Assembly: GCA_001247695.2 (NCBI GenBank)
Contig: LGRX02025929.1
Location: 33,746-97,745, forward strand
Length of the DNA stretch: 64,000 bases
Source: Cymbomonas tetramitiformis
Taxonomy: Eukaryota; Chlorophyta; Pyramimonadophyceae; Pyramimonadales; Pyramimonadaceae
Direction: 5' to 3'
Part shown: positions 54,209 to 64,000 of the stretch, piece by piece
Layout of the letters: each line of letters begins with the position of its first letter
Position numbering within the stretch: position 1 is the first letter of the stretch
Translations under genes and position numbers: made by a program
The notes under the pieces: generated by a model
What the model was told of the DNA's origin: nothing
The model's database searches: none
The model's input: the letters and a program-made list of their open reading frames with translations, nothing else

Positions 54209-57200
54209 CAGGCCTAGCGTCAGAACCCTCCTCCGGGTCCGAGGATAGTGAAGTCAGCGTGCGCCCCAGCGCAACGGTGCCGGACGGAGCAGAGGAGTCT
54301 GAGGGGCCGGGAGGGTTGGTTTCGGACAGCTCCGAGTCCGGCTACAGTGACGTGGAAGGGGCGTGTCATTTGCGGAGAGTAGGGGCGGTGGTCGAGGACA
54401 TTAGGCCAAAGGGATTTGCGAGTACGGTTGACGAGGCCGGGGATCATCCTGACCCTCTCAGCGTTTTCGCTAGCAAGCAGGAAGCGAACGGGGCATTTGC
54501 GTTGCTTCCGCCAGCGGTGCGTAGACAGGCGATAGAGGATCACGCAGCCGGGAAGCCACCCACCTGGCACGCTCAGGCGGCCGCGGCGCTCCAACAGGGC
54601 CGGGGTCTGGTCGCGGAGCGACGACCCCGAGCACGGCGTAAGCGAGTGCGTTGGCGTGACCAGGTCGCAGCAGTCGGTCAGCCTGGTGCTGAAGGTGGCC
54701 CCTCCGCTGGGCAGCCGCCGGGACCAAAAGTCCCCACCGTTCCGAGCCCTCAGAGGCAGAAGTCGAGAGCCCCGGCACCAGTCGCGCCGCCAGACACTAC
54801 CCCGCCGCCAGCTCCGCGAACCACAGACCAGTCGGCCCCAGTCGTCGCGTCAAGCACCACCCCGCCGCCAGCTCCACGGACCACAGACCAGCCAGTACCG
54901 GTCGTCCCGCCAGTCACTACCCCGCCGCCAGCTCCACAGACCGCTCAGGCCTCCCCGGAACCGCCGGAGGACGAGATAGACGAGACGGTGTTGCCGGAAA
55001 TCTGGCAGCAGCTTAGGGACCTGGAAAAGGAGTTCGCAGATGTCATTTGCACAGAGCTGCCAGAATCGGTCCAGTCAAGGGAATACAAGGCCGGCATCCG
55101 GCTCAGGCCAGATTGGAATGGGAACCCCTTGCACCGGCGAGGATACAAGTTGTCGCAGGAGGAGTTGCGGCAACTCCGGCAACAGCTAGATGAACTCTTA
55201 GCCAAAGGGTACATACGACCCTCGGCCTCTCCGTGGGGTTGTCCCGTGCTGATGGTCCCCAAGCCAAGTAATCCCAAGGAGTTGCGTCTAGTCATTGACT
55301 ACAGACAGATCAATGAGATCACGATCAAGGATGAGTACCCCCTCCCGGATGTGCAGAGTCTCTTAGATGACCTACAAGGGGCTACCGTCTTCTCTACGTA
55401 CGATGGATGCCCTTTGGGGATTTTGGCAGGTCCCTATGGGAGCGGATGACGTGGAGAAAACCGCAATGACTACGCACTTTGGAGCGTACGAGTGGTTGGC
55501 CATGCCCATGGGATTGTCAAACTCCCCAAGCACCTGGCAAAGGATGATGACCCAGTATCTCGGGCACCTACCCTTTTGCAGGGTATTTGTAGATGACATC
55601 ATGATTTTCTCAGCTGAGGTTCCGGGTAAGAGCGCCCATGAGGTACATCTCGACCACCTCCGCAAGGTCTTGGAGGCGTGTCGAAAGAATTCCGTCTATC
55701 TCAAAAAGTCGAAAGTCAAACTGTGCAAACGAGCAGTCCGGTTCCTAGGGCATGTGGTGGATCGGGATGGATGCCGCCCACAGCAGGATAAGGTTGCGTC
55801 AGTGCGCGACTGGCCAAACCTAGAAACTGTCACACACGTGCGACAGTTCCTGGGCATGTGTGGCTTCTACCGAAGGTACATCCAGAACTTCGCAGATATC
55901 GCGTACCCGCTGACCCGCCTCACCAAATCCGGCGTGGAATGGACCTGGGGCGAGAATGAAAAAGCAGCATTTAAAAAGCTGAAAACTGCTTTGATCTCCT
56001 CCCCAGCCTTGGCCCTACCCGATCAAAAGGGCGCAGCAGACGGTTCCAGACCCTTCTTCGTACAGCAGACAGATGCCAGTGGAGTAGCACTAGGGGGTGT
56101 ACTCATGCAGGATCAGGGACGAGGCTTGCAGCCCTTGGCCTTTGAAAGCCGGCAGTTCTCCAGCGCAGAGCAGAACTATCACGCTGGGGAACGGGAGCTT
56201 TGTGCCATCCATCATTGTACCACGGTCACCTGGAGACATTATCTGATTTTTACATCATTTAAGCTCATGGGAGACCATAAACCCCTCCAGTGGCTCTTCG
56301 CCCCAGCTAGGGAGCTCAGCCGACGTCAGGCTCGCTGGTACGAGGACTTGGTAGAGGTAGGAGTCCATCAGATGGAGCACGTGCCAGGGCGCTGTTTGGT
56401 AGTACCGGATGCGCAGTCCCGGCGACCAGACTATCAGGAAATGTCAGCCAGGGAGGGTTTGAAGGAAAAATGGATAGTGGATCGCGCCACGGATGGGCCC
56501 AGAGACTCCGAGCCGAAAGGCAAGGGGTCCGAAGAGGACGAGGATCCTACCTCTGTCCTCGGGACAGTGGATCGCGCCACAGATGGACCCAGGTACTCTG
56601 AGCCGAAAGGCAAGAGATTCGAAGAGGACGAGGATCCTACATCTGTCTTAGGCGCCAACTTCGAGTATAGTGATTCCGAGGACGAGTCCTTCCCTCCCAC
56701 CAGTCCGGCACCGGTCATTGGTGAGCTCACCCATCTGAATGGGCTCACGTGGGTAGAGACGCCGGCCCTCTGGCTGGACGCAGCTGCCACCCTAGCAGTA
56801 GGCGAGAAGTCCTTAAGGGATGCCGAATCGCTAGCAGTCATGACCAGAGCAGACCGAGCTAGGGAACAGGCCGCAGCAGAAGTCCAGAGTCACCCGGAGG
56901 CAGCAAGAGGAGCACCGGGGACCGACGAGTTCCCCCATCCTGAGACCCAGAGTCATCCGAAGGCAGCCGGAGAGGCACCTGAGCCCGTTAAGCCCCCAGA
57001 AGGTAGCTCCCACTACGACCATGTCGTAGATCGCCAGGACTGGAAGCTGATCAGGGAGCGCTTTGAGGAGATAGCGGCCCAGTACGGGATGTTTGACGTT
57101 GACGCGTGTTGCGACTCCATGGGCGTTAACCGGCAGTTTGACACCTATTGGACCGACTGCTTGAAGGAAAAGTGGCGCGGGAAACACGTTTGGTGTAACC

Positions 57201-57332
57201 CCCCTTACACGAAGGATTCGGACTTGATAGAAAGAATTCTTCGGCATTTCCTTGCTGAGTGGCGCGCCGATCCGGAAAACACCTCGATCGGCGATGTTCC
57301 TTCTACCAGACTATGACGCTCCCTAGAGGCGG
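54165..57332 (+). pseudogene. Pol: reverse transcriptase, RNase H and Dam-like methyltransferase N-part
   Basis: Frame A (to 55449) has a Pro-rich linker with three PPPAPRTT repeats and the RT fingers (YKLSQEELRQLRQQLDELL, ASPWGCPVLMVPK, RLVIDYRQIN). A one-base shift near 55404 leads to frame B (to 57316): ALWGFWQVPM, AMPMGLSNSPSTWQRMM, FVDDIMIFS (the YVDD-type catalytic box, about 55588) and GFYRRYI. RNase H has QTDASGVALGG, GERELCAI and MGDHKPLQWL. Then two tandem copies of a 34-residue acidic repeat (VDRATDGPR...), an acidic linker, and the first half of a Dam-like domain. The frame breaks again at about 57295. Confidence 0.8.
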
Positions 57333-57480
57333 TTGATTCACCCCAAATATGGGCTTCATCCGGTCAAGGTCTTTGACATGAAGGACGAAAAAGGTCGTCC
57401 CAACCACCTCTTCGAGTCTCCTGACGGAGGTCGGCCCCCGCTGCGCTGGCCGGTCCTTCTGGTTTGGGCCCCAGCAGCCA
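57001..57480 (+). pseudogene. Dam-like N6-adenine methyltransferase domain inside pol
   Basis: Sequence order: FDVDACCDSMGVNRQFDTYWT, then WRGKHVWCNPPYTKDSDLIERIL (NPPY at about 57196), then FLLPDYDAPW in a shifted frame, and LFESPDGGRPPLRWPVLLVW. This is the layout of phage-type DNA N6-adenine methyltransferases (FDLDPCA, YWT, VWCNPPY, LLPARTD, final hydrophobic strand). The enzyme would methylate adenine in DNA. It sits between RNase H and integrase, an unusual position for Ty3/gypsy. It is broken by a frameshift at about 57295 and by TAG at 57332-57334, where the codon would be Trp (TGG). Confidence 0.7.
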
Positions 57481-60263
57481 GCAGGGCAAAGACCCGAGCG
57501 CCACCTGCGCGAAAGGACAGTGAGGCGGAACCCGACGAGCCTTTAGTCACTACAGGGGTTGCAGCGAAGGTCAGGGCAGCGTCAGGACCACTGAAGGCTG
57601 ATGAGTTCGTCCGCGCCTTGCAAGCGGAATACGAACGCAGCCCGTACCTCAGTTCGTTGACAGAAGAACTGATCGCAGCCCCACATCAGAGGACAGACAC
57701 ATTTCGCATGGTAGACGACATGATTTGGCGAGTGGCAGAAGGGCGGTATCAGCTGGTGCTAGCTCAGGATTTCCCCCTCAGAGAGCTGGTGATGCGCGAA
57801 GCACACGAGTCCCCGGCAGCAGGGCACACAGGAAGGGATAAGACACTGGACAGGGTATCCCGTCGTTTTTGGTGGCCACGCATGAGCAAGGATGTCACCG
57901 ACTGGTGCAAATCCTGCGTCGTGTACCAGCAGACCCGGCCGCGCAACGGGTATCCAGACGGTCAGCTTAACCCCCTGCAAGTCCCAGTAAGACTGTGGCA
58001 AGTGGTTAGTATCGACTTCGTCACTGGGCTGCCTCGCGCAGAGCGAGGGTACGACGCGTTTGCTACCTTCACGGACAAGCTGTCCAAGATGGTGCACGTA
58101 GTCCCCATGCTTTACGCTGACAGCTCGGCTGCTCAGATCGCGCGCATGTATTTCGACCAAGTGTGGCGTTTGCACGGCGCTCCCATGAAGATCGTCTGTG
58201 ATCGGGACTCCCGCTTTAGAGATGAAATGCATCTCGAGCTACATCGGTTGATGGGAGTCCAGATTGCCTCTACCACGCCGTACCACCCACAAGGTGATGG
58301 GCAGGCAGAGCACACAAACCACACGGTCGAACGTATGTTACGCGCGTATGTCGACGCCAACCAGCACGATTGGGACTTGTGGTGTACCCCGGTCGAGTAC
58401 GCCATCAATGACTCTCGTTCCGCCGTCACGGGCTTCACCCCTTTTGAACTGACGTACGGTCACGCTCCGGCCTCTCGGCTAGACTTCTTCGTGGAGGCAG
58501 CACTTGCATCACGGAGAGGCCGAGCTAAGGGGGGGAGGGGCGCAGCAGTGAAAAAGGGTACAGCCCACGAGACAGCCCGCCAATTTGTTCGCCAGTTGCA
58601 GCTCGCTAGGGAGAAGCTGCTCTTAGCTCAGCAGCAGCAGATCGCCCAGTACGACGCGCGTCACAAGTCCATGAGTTACGCAGTAGGCGATGAGGTTTGG
58701 GTAGACGCCACGTACCTCACCCAGCCGGGCGAACGCGGGTTGCACAAGAAATTGCTTAAGAAGCGCCTCGGATCCCTTCGGGTGCTGGAAGTCTTTCACA
58801 GCGACAGGCAGATGGCCCTTCCCGCGAGCGATAGGGGCGCACCGTCGGCCTATAGGTTGCAGACGCCTAAGCAGTGGAAAGTGCACGATGTGTTTACCGT
58901 GTACCGGCTTTCGCCGGTAGAGTCGAGTAGCCGCTTTGTCGAGAGAGCTAAGGAGATTCCCCCTCCTCCGTTGGACGTCAGTGGACGCAAGGAAACCCAC
59001 GTCGAGAGGGTGGAGCGTTCGCGTACGCGCCAGCGTCAGGGTAGGAGGTGGACGGAGTACCTGGTCAAGTGGACAGTAATGCCCCGCAGTGAGAACGAGT
59101 GGAAGACCCGAGAGGATCTGGAGTGGGACGGAGCCGGTAGGCCCGGCGTTCCCAACCGGGCGTTGTTGGAGTTTGAGAGGATCGAGGCTAAGAGAGTGGA
59201 GCGAGAGAAGCTCAGGGTCCGTAAGAGGCGCGACGAATCCGCAGGAGCAATATGGACCACGCTCTCGGAGGAGCTCAAGGTAGACGGCGCAATGCCATGG
59301 GTGCCAGAGGAGAGGTTTGATGAGGAAGTAGGAACTTTCGCGAGAGTATCTGCTCAGAGCACCCTGCCGCCAGTCAACGGAGCCGCAGCACTTGAGAAGG
59401 AGCCAGTCGGCCAGTCTAAAATTCTCGTATTGTTTTGTGGGACCGGGTCAGTCGAGAGGCAGTTTACTAAGCGATTTCCCAACAGCGAAGTAGTTGCCGT
59501 AGATATTCAGCCCAAGTGGGGCCCCACACATTGCGAGGATATCATGCGATGGGACTACCGACAGTTCAGACCAGGACACTTCGACGTAGTCTGGGCTAGC
59601 CCACCTTGTACAGAGTACAGCCAGGCGAAGACAGTAGGCATCCGAGATTTGCGCGCTGCGGACAGGCGAGTTCGTAGGACATTGGAGATCATCCGGTACT
59701 TGAGGCCCGAAGCATACGTCATTGAGAACCCGAAGGGAAGAGAGCCCCACGGTTTGCACACGCGTCGATGCATGAGCAATCTACCAGCTCCGCACCTCGT
59801 CACGTACTGTAAATACGGGACCGCATACAGAAAGCCCACGCACATCTGGACCAACGTTCCGTTGCGCACACCCCTGCGAGTGTGCGATTCCGACACGCCT
59901 TGCGAATTCTTCCGGCAATACGGTAGGCACGAGAAAGTAGCGCAGGGAGGGCGCGCGATGAGAGCCGGAGGTGTGTTTGCGAAGGGCATGGGAGCGCGAG
60001 AGAATTTGTATGGGATTCCTTCAGCACTGTTAAAACAGCTTTTCCACAACCTGACCTTACATGAAGAGGGGCATGCGTTCCTGTCTGAACTGCTCGTCAG
60101 GGAAGATCTAAGCGAGATGAGCGGTTTAGTCCAGTCAGCTGTTGTTGAGAGTGACCTGCCCGAGTTTGAACCGGAACCGATAGCATTAGCGGGAGTACGA
60201 GCCGAAGTGACGATCATACCCGAGGGCGGATGGGAATCTGACGCGAGTGGTCTTAGCGATTGA
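57335..60263 (+). CDS. Integrase, chromodomain and C5-type methyltransferase
   Basis: Open frame of about 976 codons after the TAG, ending in TGA. It begins with the tail of the Dam-like domain. Integrase: H and H in HESPAAGHTG, C and C in CKSCVVYQQTR (zinc domain); catalytic Asp in SIDFVTG, Asp in VCDRDSRF and Glu in GDGQAEHTN, spaced as in DD35E enzymes. Chromodomain (58985-59165): VERVERSR, RRWTEYLVKW, SENEWKTREDL, which in other chromoviruses guides insertion to modified histones. C-terminal domain (59418-60110): LVLFCGTGSVER (motif I), VVAVDI, VVWASPPCTEYS (motif IV with the catalytic Pro-Cys) and YVIENPKG (ENV-type motif VI). This fits phage-like cytosine-C5 methyltransferases. Confidence 0.8.
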
Positions 60264-60281
60264 GAGCGTTGGGGAGCTTCG

Positions 60282-60655
60282 GGAAGAGCGGTGGCTCCAG
60301 CCTTGGCGAGACCAGGCGGCAGGTGAGAACCTGGGTAATCCATCCAAGAGAGCAGTGGCTCTAGCCTCGGCACAGCCAGGCAACAGGTGGAAATCTGTAT
60401 AATCCATTTGAGCAGTGGCTCTAGCCTCGGCACAGCCAGGCAACAGGTGGAAATCTGTATAATCCATTTGAGCAGTGGCTCCAAGCCTCGGTATGACCAG
60501 GCCGCAGGTGAGAACCTGGATAATCTATCCAACCGAGCAGTGGCTCTAGCCTCGGTACGACCAGGCAACAGGTGGAAATCTGTATAATCCATTTCATGAG
60601 AGCATTGGCTCCGGACCTGGCACGACCGGGCAGCAGTTGGAGATCTGGGTAAAAG
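60282..60655. repeat. 3' UTR tandem repeat, six units of 60-65 bp
   Basis: Units begin GAGCAGTGGCTCTAGCCTCG and contain AGGCAACAGGTGGAAATCTG and TATAATCCATTT. They alternate between two subtypes. A minus-strand frame across them (59555-60592) is a by-product. Confidence 0.9.
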
Positions 60656-61030
60656 CTCTACGCATTCCGAGGAGGCGGTAGGGGTTTAAAACCTTTCCTC
60701 CGGGCCGGCATCCCGAGAACTGTCGGGTAATTGGCAAACCTATTGTCATCACCTGTAAGTGTACCGTGTTGGAAGGTTTGAAACCTTGAGCGTGGTAATG
60801 GATGTGAGATCTCGAGCCTTGGGGGAGCCTGGTAGTGCAGATGGCAGACCGGTGAGAGGCCGACCCTTGTGCTTAAGAGGATGATCTCCTTATTGCGGTG
60901 TGTCTTGGGAAGTGTAATGTCATCCCAGACAACAGGCGGCTGAGACCTGTATAATCATCCTGAGCAACAGTAGAAGATCTGTATAAAAACTTTACTGGTC
61001 CGACGTGGTCAGCGTGGACGTGACCTTCCC
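60656..61030. other. Retrotransposon 3' untranslated region
   Basis: No coding signal. Degenerate echoes of the preceding repeat (ACAGGCGGCTGAGACCTGTA at about 60930). Confidence 0.5.
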
Positions 61031-61045
61031 CAAGGGGGGGGGAGT
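61031..61045 (+). promoter_or_regulatory. Polypurine tract
   Basis: AAGGGGGGGGGAG directly before the 3' LTR, where plus-strand DNA synthesis of LTR elements is primed. Confidence 0.75.
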
Positions 61046-61470
61046 TGTGCTAGGAGGCAAGCACAAGAGCAAGAAAAACGGCTAAGTACAAAACGCAAGA
61101 GTACTCAGTACGGAGTACAGTAGGACCGATCAGAATGATGTTGATGTGAGGTGCCTAGCCTGTTGTACGGAGTACTCAGTACAGTTGAGTTATGGAAAGA
61201 GTTCCTGAATGTATAAGAACTCTAAGTGTAACCCGTTTCGGAGATGAGAACTGAACTGAGAATTGTGACATAAAAGTAAAGAGCCGTAACTGCTGTATAG
61301 TGTGTATTGAAAGCATGCACTGAAAGCAAAAGCATACTAGAAGGATTTACGAAACCGAAGTCCGATAGTAGACCAACCGAAACCATACCTCGTGCGGTCG
61401 TTTAATAAGTATAGATAAGATAAGTCCGAAACCGTAAAGAAGAGAAGAAGCAAGAGTGTAGACTCCCACA
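61046..61470 (+). repeat. 3' LTR
   Basis: Starts TGTGCTAGGAGG and ends CTCCCACA. It matches 33531-33959 with about ten substitutions and a 4-bp deletion. Confidence 0.9.
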
Positions 61471-63707
61471 ATGAGAACGCTCGCGCAGCAGTAGCATCCG
61501 CGTTGCCTCTGGAAGGGCCTTCCGCAGTTGCTGCACGGCTTGGTGTGCACGGCCGGTCGCTGCAAGACGACGCGCGACCTGAGCTGGGTGTGCGCTCGCA
61601 GCAGCCGCAGGCGCCGATCTCGCCGCGTCTCGATCACCTTGAGGGAGGGGGAGGAGTGATTATCAGCAATAACCATGCAGATTCGCCACCTCCAGAGCCG
61701 CCTGATATATCTAATGTCACGACTGGTCATTATATTTCATCCGGTGACTCGGGTAAGGATATCCATATTCTGTCGCCACCTCCAGAGCCGCCACCGATTG
61801 GTACGGATTATTGCACAGCTGATGATGAAGCGGCTGACAACTGCACGGCAGGATATCGTACAGCCGACTATCATGCACCCCCATGTATTGACCGTGCGGA
61901 TACGTTATCATCGTGCAATTCATCGGCAATGTCAGTATCAGCTACGATAGCAACGTGCAAATCTGCAGAGGATAACGTATCTGCATCATCGCAATACCCC
62001 GAACAACTTGAATCATCAGCATCATATGACGATCTTCGTGTCTCCGAATTTTCGGTGTATGCGCAGCACGTGATCGCAGAGTCCGATCGGGTTCTTGCAA
62101 TGTCTCAGCGGTTGTGGCAGCAACGTGCTCGCGTTCACCTTGAGCAGCAGCACATAACCATCGGCAGCAATGATGAACAATCGGATGAGGAAGATTGTAT
62201 ATCACCCGCCGCGCATGCTGTTTCATCGTTAGTGTCAGCACCGACGGCATACAGCACCGGCGAGTCGTCGACCGTTTCATCAGCAATGTATACACCACCG
62301 CCGTCAGTATACCGTCACTGCGATGGTCCACCTGAGAGTATGGTCAACGCATTATTATGTAATACTGATCGGGCAGCAGATGGTTATTGCACGACTGAGT
62401 ATAGTAATGCCCCAGGGGCTCGGCATCACTCGGCCTCATCATTGTGTGCCATATCGGTGGTGCATCCAACGTCGTCGTTGTCGAATGGTTATGTGGATTT
62501 ATTATCTCACGACACAACTGATGATTATTGCGGAGGTGCGCACGTACTCGCGCATGCATGTGCGGACGCTGTCGATACGAATGGAGTAATGGATCCTTAT
62601 CATACAGCCGGTGGTGTGGCTGATTGTTGTACGACCGAACATTGTGCAGCCGCTGCTGCCTCGCACACTGACTGCGTATATGATCATTGGGCGGTGGATC
62701 ATTACTGCGCAGCTAGTAATGCGGCTGATCATTGCGGAGGTGCGCACGCACTCGTGCATGCATGTGCGGACGCTGTCGATACAGATGGAGCAATGGATCA
62801 TTATTATACAGCCGGTGGTGTGGCTGATTGTTGCACGGCCGAACATTGTGCAGCCACTGCTGCCTCGCACACTGACTGCGTATATGATCATTGGGCGGTG
62901 GATCATTATTGTGCATCTAGTAATGCGGCTGATCATTGCGGAGGTGCGCACGCACTCGTGCATGCCTGTGCGGAAGCTGTCGATATGAATGGAGCAATGG
63001 ATCATTATTATACAGCCGGTGGTGTGGCTGATTGTTGCACGGCCGAATATCGTGCAGCCACATCGGCATTGTCAGCACATCATTATTATGTAGCCAGCGA
63101 TACCGGTGATATGAGCGCAACCAATGACGCATGCGAGGTGCGACAGCTTGCCCACGGCGATGTTGTCCCATGCACGGATGACGGTACGTTTCATCACTGC
63201 GCGACCGACAAGAGTATACATAACAATACGAATGGTGATGCGCATGGCTTGCATATTATACCATCGGCACTGTGTATACACCTTGGATTATCACATGAGT
63301 GTTTCATCATGCGCGTACCGGCGACAAAATGCCATTCGACGTCACCGATCGCGTACGCATATACTTTGTTGGTTGTTCACTCTGGATCCGCATCGCCGCG
63401 ATACCCTTCCGATTCAGCACCATTATTGGTGCCCCCATCGGCGGCAAATAACTCCCTACGAAGCAGATGTGAGCATGTTGCGGCTGCGGCAGCTGCGGCT
63501 GCTAGTGCATCATCACCATCTCCACCATCTCCAACTGTACGCCCAGGTTATCCATCATCAGCGATGGAGTGGGCAAAATTGTCGTCTACATCATTATCAC
63601 GTGACGCAGCTGCTGTAAATCAAGGTATGGCTTACGCGAGGTCGACTTTACACAAAACTTCCGATTTTCTAGATCGTGAGATAAATGCGATTGAAGTGTG
63701 CTCTTAA
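61471..63707 (+). CDS. Cys/His-rich repeat protein, 5' end cut by LTR
   Basis: The frame is open from 61419 (inside the LTR) to TAA at 63705, and no ATG precedes residue-level coding, so the 5' exon was probably displaced by the retrotransposon. About 740 codons. The N-terminal part is Pro/Ser/Ala/Asp-rich with two SPPPEPP motifs. The middle has three in-frame units of 68 residues (204 bp; HCGGAHALVHACADAVD at about 62530, 62734, 62938) with Cys, His, Tyr and Asp periodically placed. The C-terminal part has an Ala run and a basic end. It might bind metal; no known domain. The minus strand and other frames are also open across the repeats, a caution. Confidence 0.45.
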
Positions 63708-63883
63708 GTATGGTTAAGTATGGGAGGTAACCGAGCGGTATCGGCCATAACTTTTCAATGCCTGGGTCAATTGTATACCCAGAGCACGCAATATGTATAG
63801 ATTGGTTTAAGCGACATGTTTATCGAATAAAAATATTTTCCGAAGTTTTGTGTAAAGTCGACCTCGCGTAAGCCATACCTTGA
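63620..63883. repeat. 42-bp perfect inverted repeat at gene 3' end
   Basis: Bases 63620-63661 (TCAAGGTATGGCTTACGCGA, continuing into GTCGACTTTACACAAAACTTC) are exactly inverted at 63842-63883, with about 180 bp between. The left arm is within the ORF's last codons. Two CTTAAGTATGG-like motifs (63703-63722), also found in the TIRs at 38.3 and 51.2 kb, lie in the loop. Confidence 0.85.
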
Positions 63884-64000
63884 AATGGTGACAATGACTC
63901 GGTGCTATTGCAACATCTTTATGGTAGCGTTGCAAATGATGATGTGCTCATGCTGGAGGGCAGCACACACACACGTGTATGGGGTTGTGTTGGTGCGGGG
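63884..64000. other. Spacer at window end
   Basis: No feature beyond a short CA repeat at 63965-63977. Confidence 0.4.

Larger units (their letters stand above)
33531..61470 (+). mobile_element. Ty3/gypsy LTR retrotransposon (about 14.9 kb) split by a nested 13-kb DNA transposon
   Basis: Direct LTRs (33531-33959 and 61046-61470), a polypurine tract before the 3' LTR, and gag, protease, RT, RNase H, integrase and chromodomain in the Ty3/gypsy order (protease-RT-RNase H-integrase) place it in the chromovirus-like group. Two DNA methyltransferase domains are added, one before integrase and one at the C terminus. It carries at least four frameshifts and two in-frame TAG codons and is probably dead. 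By eye the LTRs differ at about ten positions plus a 4-bp indel. The 5-bp flanks (CTTCA and ATGAG) do not match, so there is no target duplication. Confidence 0.9.

Noticed and set aside
59555..60592. Minus-strand 345-codon ORF with DYTDFHLLPG repeats
   Set aside because: Antisense of the methyltransferase domain and the 3' UTR tandem repeat.
61347..61730. Minus-strand ORF spanning the 3' LTR
   Set aside because: It crosses the LTR boundary with no domain, and a related minus frame at 33707-33985 in the other LTR has the same origin.

Overview
This window looks like nuclear DNA of a eukaryote, most likely a green-lineage alga or relative. That placement is an inference from GT-AG introns, chromodomain-bearing Ty3/gypsy polyprotein, an F-box gene, a non-LTR reverse transcriptase relict and dense low-complexity repeats. 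No operons, Shine-Dalgarno sites, rRNA or confident tRNA genes were seen. Most of the 64 kb is transposable elements, their relics and tandem repeats; no conserved housekeeping gene was recognised.

Layout. Bases 1-1690 hold the 3' part of a retroelement ORF with a zinc knuckle and an NPPF methyltransferase-like domain; a truncated relative lies on the minus strand near 26 kb. Bases 1755-2648 are a non-autonomous TIR element with a target duplication. Bases 2.7-6.1 kb are minisatellites and microsatellites. Bases 7.2-8.6 kb hold a broken non-LTR reverse transcriptase. Bases 9-29 kb are mostly non-coding: dispersed repeats, a 1.4-kb foldback element, tandem repeats, one Pro/Ala-rich ORF and two possible exons. 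Bases 29.2-30.5 kb encode a glutamine-rich ORF. Bases 30.46-33.48 kb are a TIR element that itself contains a pogo-like element and tRNA-like repeats.

The core is a nested structure from 33.53 to 61.47 kb. The outer layer is a Ty3/gypsy retrotransposon with LTRs of about 427 bp, gag-like ORFs, protease, reverse transcriptase, RNase H, a Dam-like N6-adenine methyltransferase domain, integrase, chromodomain and a C-terminal cytosine-C5-type methyltransferase domain. Frameshifts and stop codons break it. A 13-kb DNA transposon with TIRs of about 311 bp (38246-51271) is inserted in its gag region.

That inner transposon is the most interesting object. Its right half carries two minus-strand genes: a MULE-like transposase with GCM1/WRKY-like and SWIM zinc fingers, and an eight-exon gene combining a histone-H3-tail-like sequence (MARTKQTARKKFGG), a ParB/DGQHR domain and a permuted beta-class DNA methyltransferase. 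Its left half carries plus-strand genes: three small CxxC proteins and an F-box protein. Sixteen copies of a 22-bp perfect or near-perfect palindrome (core GACAATCGTATACGATTGTC) lie only in its introns, gene gaps and inner TIR ends. My inference is that the element combines transposition with chromatin and DNA-methylation cargo. Three unrelated mobile-element types here carry four methyltransferase-like domains.

The right end (61.4-63.7 kb) holds an ORF with three in-frame 204-bp Cys/His-rich repeats, directly abutting the 3' LTR.
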